5,238 nucleotides of DNA from Clostridia bacterium (GTDB lineage: Bacteria; Bacillota; Clostridia; Oscillospirales; CAG-272), in NCBI GenBank assembly GCA_017416885.1, contig JAFQAM010000336.1:1-5238 (forward strand). The letters are read 5' to 3'. The notes under the pieces are model-generated. The model was not told the origin of the DNA. It searched no databases and saw nothing but the letters and a program-made list of their open reading frames with translations. Every line of letters starts with the position of its first letter. Positions within the stretch are counted from its first letter, which is position 1. Both the position numbers and the translations under genes were made by a program. This document shows, piece after piece, positions 1-4,739 of this stretch.

Positions 1-92
1 CCATACCTGTCTAAAATCTCAATTAGCCTTATATCCTGTGTAACACCGTCGTCAAAGCTGAATGTAACCGCTTTTTTCTTTCCGTTCCACAT
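1..92 (-). CDS. Polysaccharide deacetylase (NodB-type), N-terminal fragment
   Basis: The reading frame opens at ATG 92-90 and runs off the left edge after 30 complete codons. It begins MWNGKKKAVTFSFDDG, so TFSFDDG (residues 10-16) is the first NodB-homology motif of carbohydrate esterase family 4. In that family the first Asp (here D14) acts as catalytic base and the second (D15) binds the metal. These enzymes remove N- or O-acetyl groups from chitin-like glycans, peptidoglycan or xylan; the substrate cannot be told from this fragment. There is no signal peptide at this start, so the protein as seen is cytoplasmic. The start lies 2 nt after the stop of the upstream SGNH hydrolase gene, and a GGGTGA Shine-Dalgarno sits about 6 nt ahead of the ATG, overlapping the end of that gene. 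Co-transcription and coupled translation are likely. The catalytic C-terminal part is outside the window. Confidence 0.85.
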   Translation of the reverse strand, partial: MWNGKKKAVTFSFDDGVTQDIRLIEILDRY

Positions 93-94
93 AA

Positions 95-745
95 TCATTC
101 ACCCATATTTTCCTTGATTGCTTTAATTACAACCTCTGCAATCATTCTCATTCCGTCCTCATCGGGATGTAAGCCGTCAAGCGTGTTATTGTAATAATCG
201 TCATTACAAAGCCTGCTGCTGAATAAATCGCAAACGAAAAATTTATCCCCCGCCGCCTTAACAGCATTTGCAATCACCTCGTTAAAGAGCATAGTCCTCT
301 CCTTAACCGCAGGTGTTCTGTTTGGCATATTGATGCAACAAACATCTGCGTTTGGATGCTTTTCCTTAATAGTCAAAAGCGTTCTTTCATAATCACTTGC
401 GAAAATATCAATATCCACCATACGGCCTAAATCGTTAAGCCCCATAAATACAATTATAAAATCAGGCTCAGCGCCATCATCTCTTGATAGATAATTAACA
501 CGGTTAACTCCCGCCGCCTCTATATCTCTACCGCTTAAATTTCCACCGGACCAGGAATTGTTCACACAAAGCTCCATTCCAAACTCCTGCATTACCAAAT
601 ACCAATATGTCTTTTCCTTTGGAAACGGATCGTCATAATAGCAACGGTTGCCCCAAATGGTGTGATTTGCATTTCTGTCATTAGAAACGCCTCTGTATGT
701 GGACACACTGTCCCCTAAAATTGAAAGCTTTTTACCCTTTAACAT
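95..745 (-). CDS. SGNH/GDSL-family hydrolase (putative carbohydrate esterase)
   Basis: This 216-residue protein has all the SGNH blocks. GDSVSTY at 11-17 carries the nucleophile Ser13. The N-N-S-W-S-G-G stretch at 62-68 supplies the block II glycine. M-G-L-N-D at 101-105 gives block III with Asn104. D-G-L-H-P at 190-194 gives the Asp190/His193 pair of block V. The length is normal for a single-domain enzyme. There is no signal peptide, so it probably acts in the cytoplasm on imported glycans or glycosides. The family cleaves acetyl or acyl esters from sugars and lipids; the exact substrate is not visible. The start is supported by an AAGGGG Shine-Dalgarno 5 nt upstream. The polysaccharide deacetylase follows 2 nt downstream on the same strand, which suggests a joint deacylation role. 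A candidate promoter lies about 100 nt upstream. Confidence 0.9.
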   Translation of the reverse strand: MLKGKKLSILGDSVSTYRGVSNDRNANHTIWGNRCYYDDPFPKEKTYWYLVMQEFGMELCVNNSWSGGNLSGRDIEAAGVNRVNYLSRDDGAEPDFIIVFMGLNDLGRMVDIDIFASDYERTLLTIKEKHPNADVCCINMPNRTPAVKERTMLFNEVIANAVKAAGDKFFVCDLFSSRLCNDDYYNNTLDGLHPDEDGMRMIAEVVIKAIKENMGE

Positions 746-798
746 AATATCCCCTTAAATATACCTTAATGTTATCGTATCACTTGAAAATTTAAATA

Positions 799-822
799 GC
801 GATTGTTTTACACCTCAATCGC
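799..822. other. 7-bp inverted repeat in the leader of the SGNH operon
   Basis: GCGATTG (799-805) and CAATCGC (816-822) are perfect inverted repeats with a 10-nt loop. They lie between the candidate promoter at 842-870 and the SGNH start. No U-run follows on either strand, so a terminator is unlikely. It could be an operator or a leader hairpin, but it may also be chance. Confidence 0.3.
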
Positions 823-841
823 ATCTTACATTATATATTTA

Positions 842-870
842 ATTATACATTACACGCATAATAAATACAA
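842..870 (-). promoter_or_regulatory. Candidate sigma-A promoter for the SGNH/deacetylase operon
   Basis: On the minus strand TTGTAT (870-865) is followed after 17 nt by a perfect TATAAT (847-842). A second TATAAT lies at 835-830 without a matching -35. The predicted leader would be roughly 90 nt and would contain the inverted repeat at 799-822. The region is very AT-rich, so chance matches are possible. Confidence 0.4.
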
Positions 871-910
871 CACAATTTTCCAAAAAAACCAACTCAACAA
901 GTTAACAAAA

Positions 911-945
911 CAAAATAACTCACTGACAAAAATATCAGTGAGTTA
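911..945 (-). terminator. Rho-independent terminator of the sigma/anti-sigma operon
   Basis: Read on the minus strand, TAACTCACTGA pairs with TCAGTGAGTTA in a perfect 11-bp stem (945-935 with 926-916) around an 8-nt loop. It is followed by a T-rich run (TTTTG). It starts 14 nt after the stop codon of the gene ending at 959. It separates that operon from the SGNH operon further along the same strand. Confidence 0.85.
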
Positions 946-958
946 GTAAAAACAGTAA

Positions 959-1642
959 CTATTCGGTAACCGGCTCCAAACTTGTTATAATTTTTTCTAT
1001 TTCTTCCCAATCAAGTGATGTATCACAACTGAGATTAAATGAATATCCATATGTTAACCATTTGATAAAATAAATATTGTTTTTGATAGTAAAGTAAACT
1101 TTTTGATTGCCAATGTATGTTATTTCATATGATGTTTTTTCTGCGTCTAAGGTTATATCACTATTTTTGGAAACATATTGGGAAAATTCTATTGTAAAAT
1201 CATGATTTGACCAAACGGAAAATGCCCTTAGTGATGAAATAGTTTCATTGATTTTAGTATAGCTATTATTTTGAAAGTATGATGGTTCATATTTTATTTC
1301 TATTGATTTTGATTTTTCATCAACATTATTATTTTCAATAAAGAAAGAAGCAAATGTTTCATATATTTCAACAAAAAAGTCAACAACAGCAGTTCTTACT
1401 TGAGCTGAAACCGTAAAAACAATTAAAAAACAAATAGTAAGCGCAGCCACAAGAATAAGAGCAATTCTTTTTGGTAAACGCTTTTTTTCTTTTGTTCTTC
1501 CATAAATTACATCGAGAATTCTATTATCATATTCTTCATCCGTGACTATGTCGGGGTAGTCCATGCTTTCAATTAGACGAATTCTTCTGAGAGATGCTTC
1601 AAGTAAAGCATTTTCTACAATACCTGCGCTATCGTTTATCAT
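959..1642 (-). CDS. Membrane-anchored putative anti-sigma factor with DUF4367-like C-terminus
   Basis: The 227 residues have three parts: a charged cytoplasmic N-terminus (1-59), one hydrophobic helix at about 60-79, and an extracytoplasmic domain (about 80-227). The N-terminal segment contains the Asp/Glu-Tyr-Asp-rich stretch and the KEKKR stop-transfer-like cluster typical of clostridial anti-sigma partners. The C-terminus, with a beta-rich region ending in a T-Y-G-Y-S-F-N-L turn and a final helix, resembles DUF4367 domains by my reading; no search was run. No zinc-binding HxxxCxxC (ZAS) motif is visible. The ATG overlaps the stop of the ECF sigma gene by 4 nt (ATGA), so translation is coupled and the pair is made in stoichiometric amounts. 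The inferred role is to hold the sigma factor at the membrane until an outside signal acts on the C-terminal domain. A terminator follows directly. Confidence 0.75.
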   Translation of the reverse strand: MINDSAGIVENALLEASLRRIRLIESMDYPDIVTDEEYDNRILDVIYGRTKEKKRLPKRIALILVAALTICFLIVFTVSAQVRTAVVDFFVEIYETFASFFIENNNVDEKSKSIEIKYEPSYFQNNSYTKINETISSLRAFSVWSNHDFTIEFSQYVSKNSDITLDAEKTSYEITYIGNQKVYFTIKNNIYFIKWLTYGYSFNLSCDTSLDWEEIEKIITSLEPVTE

Positions 1643-2178
1643 AAATTCAAATCCTTAAACCTTTCATTAAGTAATTGCTTACCTCTGTATAGTCTTGACT
1701 CAACTGTCTTATATGGAATGTCTAATATATTCGATATGTCCGATACTTTATTTTTGCAAACAAGATACATAGTTAATACAGATGAGTAAATCACTGGCAT
1801 TTGCTCAATGTAGTCTAAAACCTGTTCGCTTAAAATTTTATTTATAGTGTTTTCCTCTAAATCCTCATCTGACGGAGTATAGAACTGTTCTTCTATGGAA
1901 AATATCGGATGCTTATTTCTTCTTGTAGTTATTGTGCAACAAATATTTCTGATTGCAGCTTCAAGATAGACCTTTAAAGTGACAGATATTCGAGGAACAC
2001 TATCTATATTTCTTGATATTCTAAGAAATATTTCGTGTACCGCATCCTTTGAATCCTCTTCGCTTTTTGTATAGCTATAAGCGATTTTAAGCATCCAAGG
2101 CTTGTAGTCCGAATAAACCTTGCTCAGCCAATTCCTGTCATCTTCATTATCTATCATTGATAAATAAAAAAGTAACAT
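1639..2178 (-). CDS. ECF-type (group IV) RNA polymerase sigma factor
   Basis: The 179-residue length is usual for ECF factors, which contain only sigma-2 and sigma-4. Sigma-2 spans about 18-88, with the Y-S-D-Y-K-P-W-M-L-K-I-A-Y helix and the D-A-V-H-E-I-F-L-R-I segment (45-54) of the core-binding region. Sigma-4 spans about 118-172 and ends in a helix-turn-helix (KVSDISNILDIPYKTVESRL, 144-163). The MLLFYL start is preferred over Met8 because AGGGTGA lies just ahead of it and clostridial relatives, as I remember them, begin this way. The gene is first in an operon with its anti-sigma partner and is driven by a housekeeping-type promoter about 30 nt upstream. It diverges from the secreted-protein gene at 2345, its likely target. 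Nothing in the sequence identifies the inducing signal. Confidence 0.92.
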   Translation of the reverse strand: MLLFYLSMIDNEDDRNWLSKVYSDYKPWMLKIAYSYTKSEEDSKDAVHEIFLRISRNIDSVPRISVTLKVYLEAAIRNICCTITTRRNKHPIFSIEEQFYTPSDEDLEENTINKILSEQVLDYIEQMPVIYSSVLTMYLVCKNKVSDISNILDIPYKTVESRLYRGKQLLNERFKDLNL

Positions 2179-2205
2179 AATTCACCCTATAAAGATTTTT
2201 TGCAA

Positions 2206-2234
2206 ATTATAACATAAATATGTAAAATCGTCAA
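2206..2234 (-). promoter_or_regulatory. Sigma-A promoter of the ECF sigma operon
   Basis: On the minus strand TTGACG (2234-2229) is separated by exactly 17 nt from a perfect TATAAT (2211-2206). Transcription would start near 2199, leaving a leader of about 20 nt that contains the Shine-Dalgarno. This is the best promoter match in the window and suggests basal, housekeeping expression of the sigma/anti-sigma pair. Confidence 0.8.
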
Positions 2235-2283
2235 TATTTAACATAAATTTTCATAAAAATAAAAAAATTTTAAAAAATTTGCA

Positions 2284-2321
2284 GGGAAAAGTCGTTTTAG
2301 TGAGTCTTTATATATAGAGAC
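2284..2321 (+). promoter_or_regulatory. Candidate ECF-dependent promoter/operator of the secreted protein gene
   Basis: The stretch upstream of the gene at 2345 has a TATATA box (2309-2316). At 16-18 nt upstream of it there is only GAAAAGTC, with no TTGACA-like hexamer. An 18-bp near-palindrome (GTCT...AGAC, 2304-2321, one G:T position) overlaps the -10 area. The missing -35 box fits recognition by an alternative sigma factor, the divergent ECF factor being the obvious candidate. This is an inference from position, not a matched ECF consensus. Confidence 0.4.
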
Positions 2322-2344
2322 CGAACAAGAAAGGAGGTGAAAAT

Positions 2345-2767
2345 ATGAAAAATTCCAAAAGATTAATTTCTTTTGCTATGCTTGCTGTAATGCTATTTGC
2401 TATGGCAATACCTTCATTTGCTACAGAAAATGAAATAATGCCATATTACAATAATACAGGATCCACAGAAGCGGTTTTTATTATTGATGAAAACGGATTG
2501 GCATCTTTTGCATTTACTTGTATAGGCTATAGAAATATAACCACAAAAATTGTAGTTGAAACAAAGATAGAAAAGAAATTCTTATGGTGGTGGAATGATG
2601 TTGATGGCGCAGCTTGGACGGATGAATCAAATGAATATTATTGTGACAGCGACCATTCTTTTCAACTAACCAAAAGCGGTAAATACAGATTAAGTATAAC
2701 TTATACCGTTTACGGTACAGCCGGAGATCCCGATGTTATCACAAGAACCATAGAGGATTCTTATTAA
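2345..2767 (+). CDS. Small secreted protein, possible Ig-like beta-sandwich, probable ECF target
   Basis: The 140-residue protein has a clear Sec signal peptide: K-rich start (2-6), hydrophobic core (7-22) and a P-S-F-A site, with cleavage probably after Ala26. The mature ~114 residues are rich in alternating beta-strand patterns, carry Cys59 and Cys100 (a possible disulfide) and a striking WWW at 81-83, and end in a strand-like I-T-R-T-I-E. The opening I-M-P-Y-Y and the D-E-N-G segment (48-51) recall a family of short secreted clostridial proteins that I have seen beside ECF/anti-sigma pairs, but I cannot name a domain. The Shine-Dalgarno AAGGAGGTGA (2331-2340) is essentially perfect, so strong expression is expected. 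It diverges from the ECF operon. Function is unknown; cell-surface stress, sensing or antimicrobial defence are only guesses. Confidence 0.85.
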   Translation: MKNSKRLISFAMLAVMLFAMAIPSFATENEIMPYYNNTGSTEAVFIIDENGLASFAFTCIGYRNITTKIVVETKIEKKFLWWWNDVDGAAWTDESNEYYCDSDHSFQLTKSGKYRLSITYTVYGTAGDPDVITRTIEDSY

Positions 2768-2777
2768 AGAGTTGTGA

Positions 2778-2807
2778 GGCTTTCCTTTTTAATATCAAGG
2801 GAAAACC
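2778..2807 (+). other. Stem-loop just after the secreted protein gene
   Basis: An 11-bp stem with one C-A mismatch and one G-U pair (2778-2788 with 2797-2807) begins 11 nt after the stop codon. It has no U-run after it, so it may stabilise the mRNA 3' end rather than end transcription. Confidence 0.4.
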
Positions 2808-2847
2808 AAATAAAGTAACTTGAATTTTTTGCAAACCATTCAATGAG

Positions 2848-2873
2848 GGGGATAGCGAATTTTCGCTATCTCT
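2848..2873 (+). terminator. GC-rich hairpin, possible terminator of the secreted protein gene
   Basis: GATAGCGA (2851-2858) and TCGCTATC (2863-2870) form a perfect 8-bp stem with a 4-nt ATTT loop, extendable by G-U and G-C pairs at its base. The sequence after it is TCTCTACAAA, not a U-run, so termination would be weak or factor-assisted. No other terminator is seen before 2997. Confidence 0.45.
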
Positions 2874-2996
2874 CTACAAACCGCACAAAAACTATTAATA
2901 TAATTATATGTACCAAGAAACCAACATAAGCAAGTCAACATAGCGAGTAATTTATCAAAATTCAACACTTCTAAAATCGTTTATATAGGCATTATA

Positions 2997-3175
2997 ATGA
3001 CACATTGTCACGCCATTGGTCGATTTATACGAGATAAAGAGAGAGCAGACATTTGATCGCTGAAAAGCTTGCGGAATCAAGTGATATGAGTATAATAGGG
3101 CTTGAAAACATTGAACTTGGCAACGCGAAACCAAAATGTTCAACAAAAACGCATAATAAAATTATTAGACATTAA
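2997..3175 (+). pseudogene. Frameshifted relic of an XRE-family helix-turn-helix regulator
   Basis: From ATG 2997 one frame reads MTHCHAIGRFIRDKERADI and stops at 3054-3056. Starting at 3053, the frame one base back continues LIAEKLAESSDMS, then GLENIELGNAKP, and stops at 3173-3175. Joined, they match the HTH_3 pattern: G-R-x-I-R-(e)-x-R at helix 1, L-A-E at the start of helix 2, S-(v)-S-x-I-x-x-x-E as the recognition helix, then G-x-x-x-P. The break falls at about 3051-3061, where 8 nt separate the two matching parts and 6 or 9 would keep frame. The part after the Pro is short and degenerate, and no C-terminal domain follows. It is an ~50-residue fragment of a Cro/CI-like repressor of the kind common in phages and mobile elements, and it appears to be non-functional. 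A ribosomal frameshift is conceivable, but I see no slippery site. Confidence 0.6.
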
Positions 3176-3193
3176 TATCGTAGATTTTATCAT
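3166..3193 (+). promoter_or_regulatory. Candidate promoter of the DUF6514-like gene
   Basis: TAGACA (3166-3171) and TATCAT (3188-3193) each match the sigma-A consensus at 5 of 6 positions with a 16-nt spacer. They lie about 45 nt ahead of the gene start at 3236. The match is moderate in an AT-rich region. Confidence 0.4.
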
Positions 3194-3235
3194 ATGCGTT
3201 TAAGGAAAGATTTATCATTAGTATAAGGAGATAAA

Positions 3236-3463
3236 ATGAGGAAGTACATACTGACAACTACCACTTATCATGCAGAAAGGGAGTTTGATTTTTATGGCAT
3301 TGCGCTTGTTGATGAAGACGGAGAGTCATGCAAATTAATTGAGTCCTTCAATGACTTGAAGCAGGATAAGGCGGCTATTGAGATTTTAATTGACAGCTGC
3401 AACAATCTCGGCTTAAAAGAAATTCATTTTGAAAATGTCATAGAGGACTTAATGTCAGATTAA
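3236..3463 (+). CDS. DUF6514-like small cytoplasmic protein
   Basis: The protein has 75 residues and no signal peptide or membrane helix. Its pattern is an N-terminal strand (MRKYIL), a central D-F-Y-G-I-A-L-V-D-E-D-G segment (18-29), an I-E-S-F...D-K-A-A-I-E helix region (35-50), and an ending of C-N-N-L-G-L-K-E-I-H-F-x-x-V-I-E-D (55-71). This agrees with what I recall of the DUF6514 family of Clostridia, including the terminal I-H-x-x-x-V-I-E-D signature, and the length is typical. The family has no established function. AAGGAG (3225-3230) lies 5 nt ahead of the ATG. The gene stands alone: the XRE relic is upstream, a strong terminator begins 10 nt after its stop, and the repeat tract follows. 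Confidence 0.8.
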   Translation: MRKYILTTTTYHAEREFDFYGIALVDEDGESCKLIESFNDLKQDKAAIEILIDSCNNLGLKEIHFENVIEDLMSD

Positions 3464-3473
3464 TAAAAAAGAA

Positions 3474-3513
3474 GCTCGGTTATGTGAGAATAAAATCACA
3501 AAACCGAGTTTTT
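3474..3513 (+). terminator. Rho-independent terminator of the DUF6514-like gene
   Basis: CTCGGTT (3475-3481) pairs with AACCGAG (3502-3508). Beyond an A-A mismatch, TGTGA (3483-3487) pairs with TCACA (3496-3500). A TTTTT run (3509-3513) follows directly. It begins 10 nt after the stop codon. Confidence 0.88.
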
Positions 3514-3540
3514 ATGCTTTAAAATAAGAGTGGGTAACCT

Positions 3541-3726
3541 CGTTCATTTGCGCCGCGGGCAGCAATGATGTTGACCTGACGGTCAAATGATGTTGCGTGT
3601 GCCACGCAAACGATGTTGTGCCTGTCGGCACAAATGAAAAAATCCAACTCTTACGAGTTGGATTTTTTGTATAAAGGCTACGAAAAAGATATTTTGTGTT
3701 TTGCATTAAGGTTTCGAACTCAAACG
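3541..3726. repeat. Direct repeat block, copy 1 (hairpin string + terminator + tail)
   Basis: This 186-bp block matches 4340-4526 with about eight substitutions and one single-base gap, roughly 95% identity by eye. It holds four short palindromes separated by ATGATG-type spacers: 3548-3565, then TTGACC/GGTCAA, TTGCGTG/CACGCAA and TTGTGCC/GGCACAA. A 14-bp terminator-like palindrome (3637-3668) and a 58-bp tail complete it. Differences from copy 2 fall in loops (TGAC for TAAC, TGTC for TAAC) or change a stem while leaving it able to fold. The left part of the array seen before copy 2 is absent here. The last bases of the block supply the stop codon of the membrane protein gene that ends at 3720. 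Confidence 0.9.
3637..3668 (-). terminator. Bidirectional terminator hairpin within repeat copy 1
   Basis: Six A, TCCAACTC, a TTAC loop, GAGTTGGA and six T form a 14-bp perfect stem that works on both strands. On the minus strand it lies about 50 nt after the stop of the membrane protein gene and can end its transcript. Confidence 0.8.
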
Positions 3727-4163
3727 GGGGTGGATTGCGGATCGCTTGGGGTGACATCGCCTGAAGATTTCATTTTTATATGCTTAACAATAGACACAAA
3801 TTCTAATATAAAAATTGCTAAATAATAAGCGTTCCATATATAGATGCTGATGCCAAGTTTTCCGCCAACAAAAATTCCCATAGGTATAGCACCCAAAAGC
3901 ATTATTGATAATATTGCATTAAATATAGGGTGAATTTTCATGAAAATCTTTATGATTGAAAAAATGGCATCTAAAAAATAGAAAATCAGGCTACCATAGG
4001 CAGCTATCATTCCAAAAACCCAGAATGCAAATGATCTACTGACACCCATTTCAACGGGAGGCTCGTTTGCAGAAATAACAAATGCAGTTATAATCAAGCA
4101 AAAGCTAATTAAGCTTATGATCATGGCAATTATTGCCGAAACTTTGGTAGATGTACTTTTCAT
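3720..4163 (-). CDS. Small four-helix integral membrane protein, function unknown
   Basis: The protein has 147 residues and about four hydrophobic helices, at roughly 9-31, 44-73, 78-103 and 105-127. The N-terminus is short and positive (MKSTSTK), and the C-terminal tail is polar and proline-rich, with V-T-P-S-D-P-Q near the end. I recognise no family motif, and no catalytic or ligand-binding residues stand out. The start is supported by an AAGGCGGTG Shine-Dalgarno about 5 nt upstream and by a near-consensus promoter 25 nt further up. The gene stands alone between two directly repeated blocks, and its last two codons and stop lie in or at the edge of repeat copy 1, so its 3' end may have been reshaped by the repeat. 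A terminator hairpin follows. The consistent transmembrane pattern and good signals favour a real gene. Confidence 0.75.
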   Translation of the reverse strand: MKSTSTKVSAIIAMIISLISFCLIITAFVISANEPPVEMGVSRSFAFWVFGMIAAYGSLIFYFLDAIFSIIKIFMKIHPIFNAILSIMLLGAIPMGIFVGGKLGISIYIWNAYYLAIFILEFVSIVKHIKMKSSGDVTPSDPQSTPV

Positions 4164-4187
4164 ATTCCCACCGCCTTTCTTAAACCA

Positions 4188-4216
4188 ATTATATCATGCT
4201 TTCGATTAAAAATCAA
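4188..4216 (-). promoter_or_regulatory. Extended -10 promoter of the membrane protein gene
   Basis: On the minus strand TTGATT (4216-4211) is followed after 17 nt by TATAAT (4193-4188). TGA lies directly before the -10 box, giving the TGnTATAAT extended form. Transcription would begin about 18 nt ahead of the start codon at 4163. Confidence 0.75.
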
Positions 4217-4255
4217 CTATCAATCAGCGCACTGCACAAACGACTACAATTCCGT

Positions 4256-4467
4256 TTGCGCGAAGCGCAACTTCAGTTACGGCGAAGCCGTAACATCATT
4301 GGGAGTAAGCCCACATCATTTGAGGCAACGCCTCAACATCGTTCATTTGTGCCGCAAGCGGCAATGATGTTGACCTAACGGTCAAATGATGTTGCGTGTG
4401 CCACGCAAACGATGTTGTGCCTAACGGCACAAATGAAAAAATCCAACTCTTACGAGTTGGATTTTTT
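4256..4467. repeat. Mini-hairpin array A (eight small palindromes plus terminator stem)
   Basis: Eight different short palindromes follow one another: TTGCGC/GCGCAA (4256-4270), GTTACGGC/GCCGTAAC (4276-4294), TGGG/CCCA (4300-4313), TTGAGGC/GCCTCAA (4320-4336), TGCCGC/GCGGCA (4350-4363), TTGACC/GGTCAA (4370-4385), TTGCGTG/CACGCAA (4392-4408) and TTGTGCC/GGCACAA (4415-4432). Loops are 2 to 6 nt. A long stem at 4436-4467 ends the series. Spacers in the left half read ACATCATT or ACATCGTT, and in the right half AATGATGT or AACGATGT, the exact reverse complements. The stem sequences differ but the architecture is constant, so this is not a simple tandem repeat. No coding role is apparent. Confidence 0.85.
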
Positions 4468-4526
4468 GTATAAAGGCTATGAAAAAGATATTTTTGTGTT
4501 TTGCATTAAGGTTTCGAACTCAAACG
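4340..4526. repeat. Direct repeat block, copy 2
   Basis: This is the partner of 3541-3726, in the same orientation and about 800 bp away. It includes the right half of array A, the terminator-like stem at 4436-4467 and the same tail ending in CAAACG. It has one extra T in the tail. The two copies bracket the membrane protein gene. Confidence 0.9.
4436..4467. terminator. Bidirectional terminator hairpin within repeat copy 2
   Basis: The stem is identical to that at 3637-3668: six A, TCCAACTC, loop TTAC, GAGTTGGA, six T. No gene is seen ending into it from either side here, so it may simply be part of the repeat. Confidence 0.65.
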
Positions 4527-4532
4527 CAAAAT

Positions 4533-4700
4533 CACGCCAAAGGCGTGCATATCATCAATTCCGTAGGAATTGCATATCATCAATGCGGAGCATTGTATAT
4601 CATCATTGCGAAAGAGGATACAGCCTGCGGCTGATGATATGCACCTTCGGTGATGAGATACACGCTAAAGCGTGATGATATACCATTGCTTTCGCAATGG
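4533..4700. repeat. Mini-hairpin array B with ATATCATC spacers that switch orientation
   Basis: The palindromes are CACGCC/GGCGTG (4533-4547), CAATTCC/GGAATTG (4556-4572), CAATGC/GCATTG (4581-4595), a truncated CATTGCGAAAG (4604-4614), CAGCC/GGCTG (4621-4633), CACC/GGTG (4642-4652), CACGC/GCGTG (4661-4674) and CCATTGC/GCAATGG (4683-4700). The first three are followed by ATATCATC. The later ones are separated by GATGATAT or the variant GATGAGATA, its reverse complement. The truncated unit matches the minus strand of the last palindrome (CATTGCGAAAGCAATGG), so it has lost its second arm where the orientation changes. The array lies just past the tRNA-Ser terminator. Confidence 0.85.
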
Positions 4701-4703
4701 ATA

Positions 4704-4739
4704 AAAAAATTCGACAAGTCGAAACTTGTCGAATTTTTT
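4704..4739 (-). terminator. Terminator of the original tRNA-Ser gene
   Basis: Six A, TTCGACAAG, loop TCGAAA, CTTGTCGAA and six T form a 15-bp perfect stem. On the minus strand it follows the tRNA 3' CCA directly. It is now separated from any intact tRNA gene. The stem is symmetric and could also work on the plus strand. Confidence 0.8.

Noticed and set aside
2955..3146. 63-residue minus-strand open frame
   Set aside because: It lies antisense to the XRE relic, which matches a known domain, and its protein has no recognisable pattern.
3711..3726. GGTTTCGAACTCAAACG in the repeat tails as another tRNA T-arm relic
   Set aside because: It resembles a T loop (TTCGAA), but the flanking bases do not form a T stem and no acceptor strand or variable arm adjoins it.
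3512..3825. Short open frames on both strands across repeat copy 1 (3512-3757 minus, 3613-3825 plus)
   Set aside because: They run through the palindromes and terminator stem and into the real membrane protein gene antisense; the sequence is explained by the repeat.
4196..4675. Plus-strand open frames at 4196-4378 and 4412-4675
   Set aside because: They translate the hairpin arrays, have no good RBS, and their similarity to the frame at 3613 only reflects the direct repeat.
4533..4700. Array B as a CRISPR array
   Set aside because: The repeated unit is only about 8-9 nt, the variable parts are themselves palindromes of 11-18 nt, orientation switches, and no cas gene is visible.
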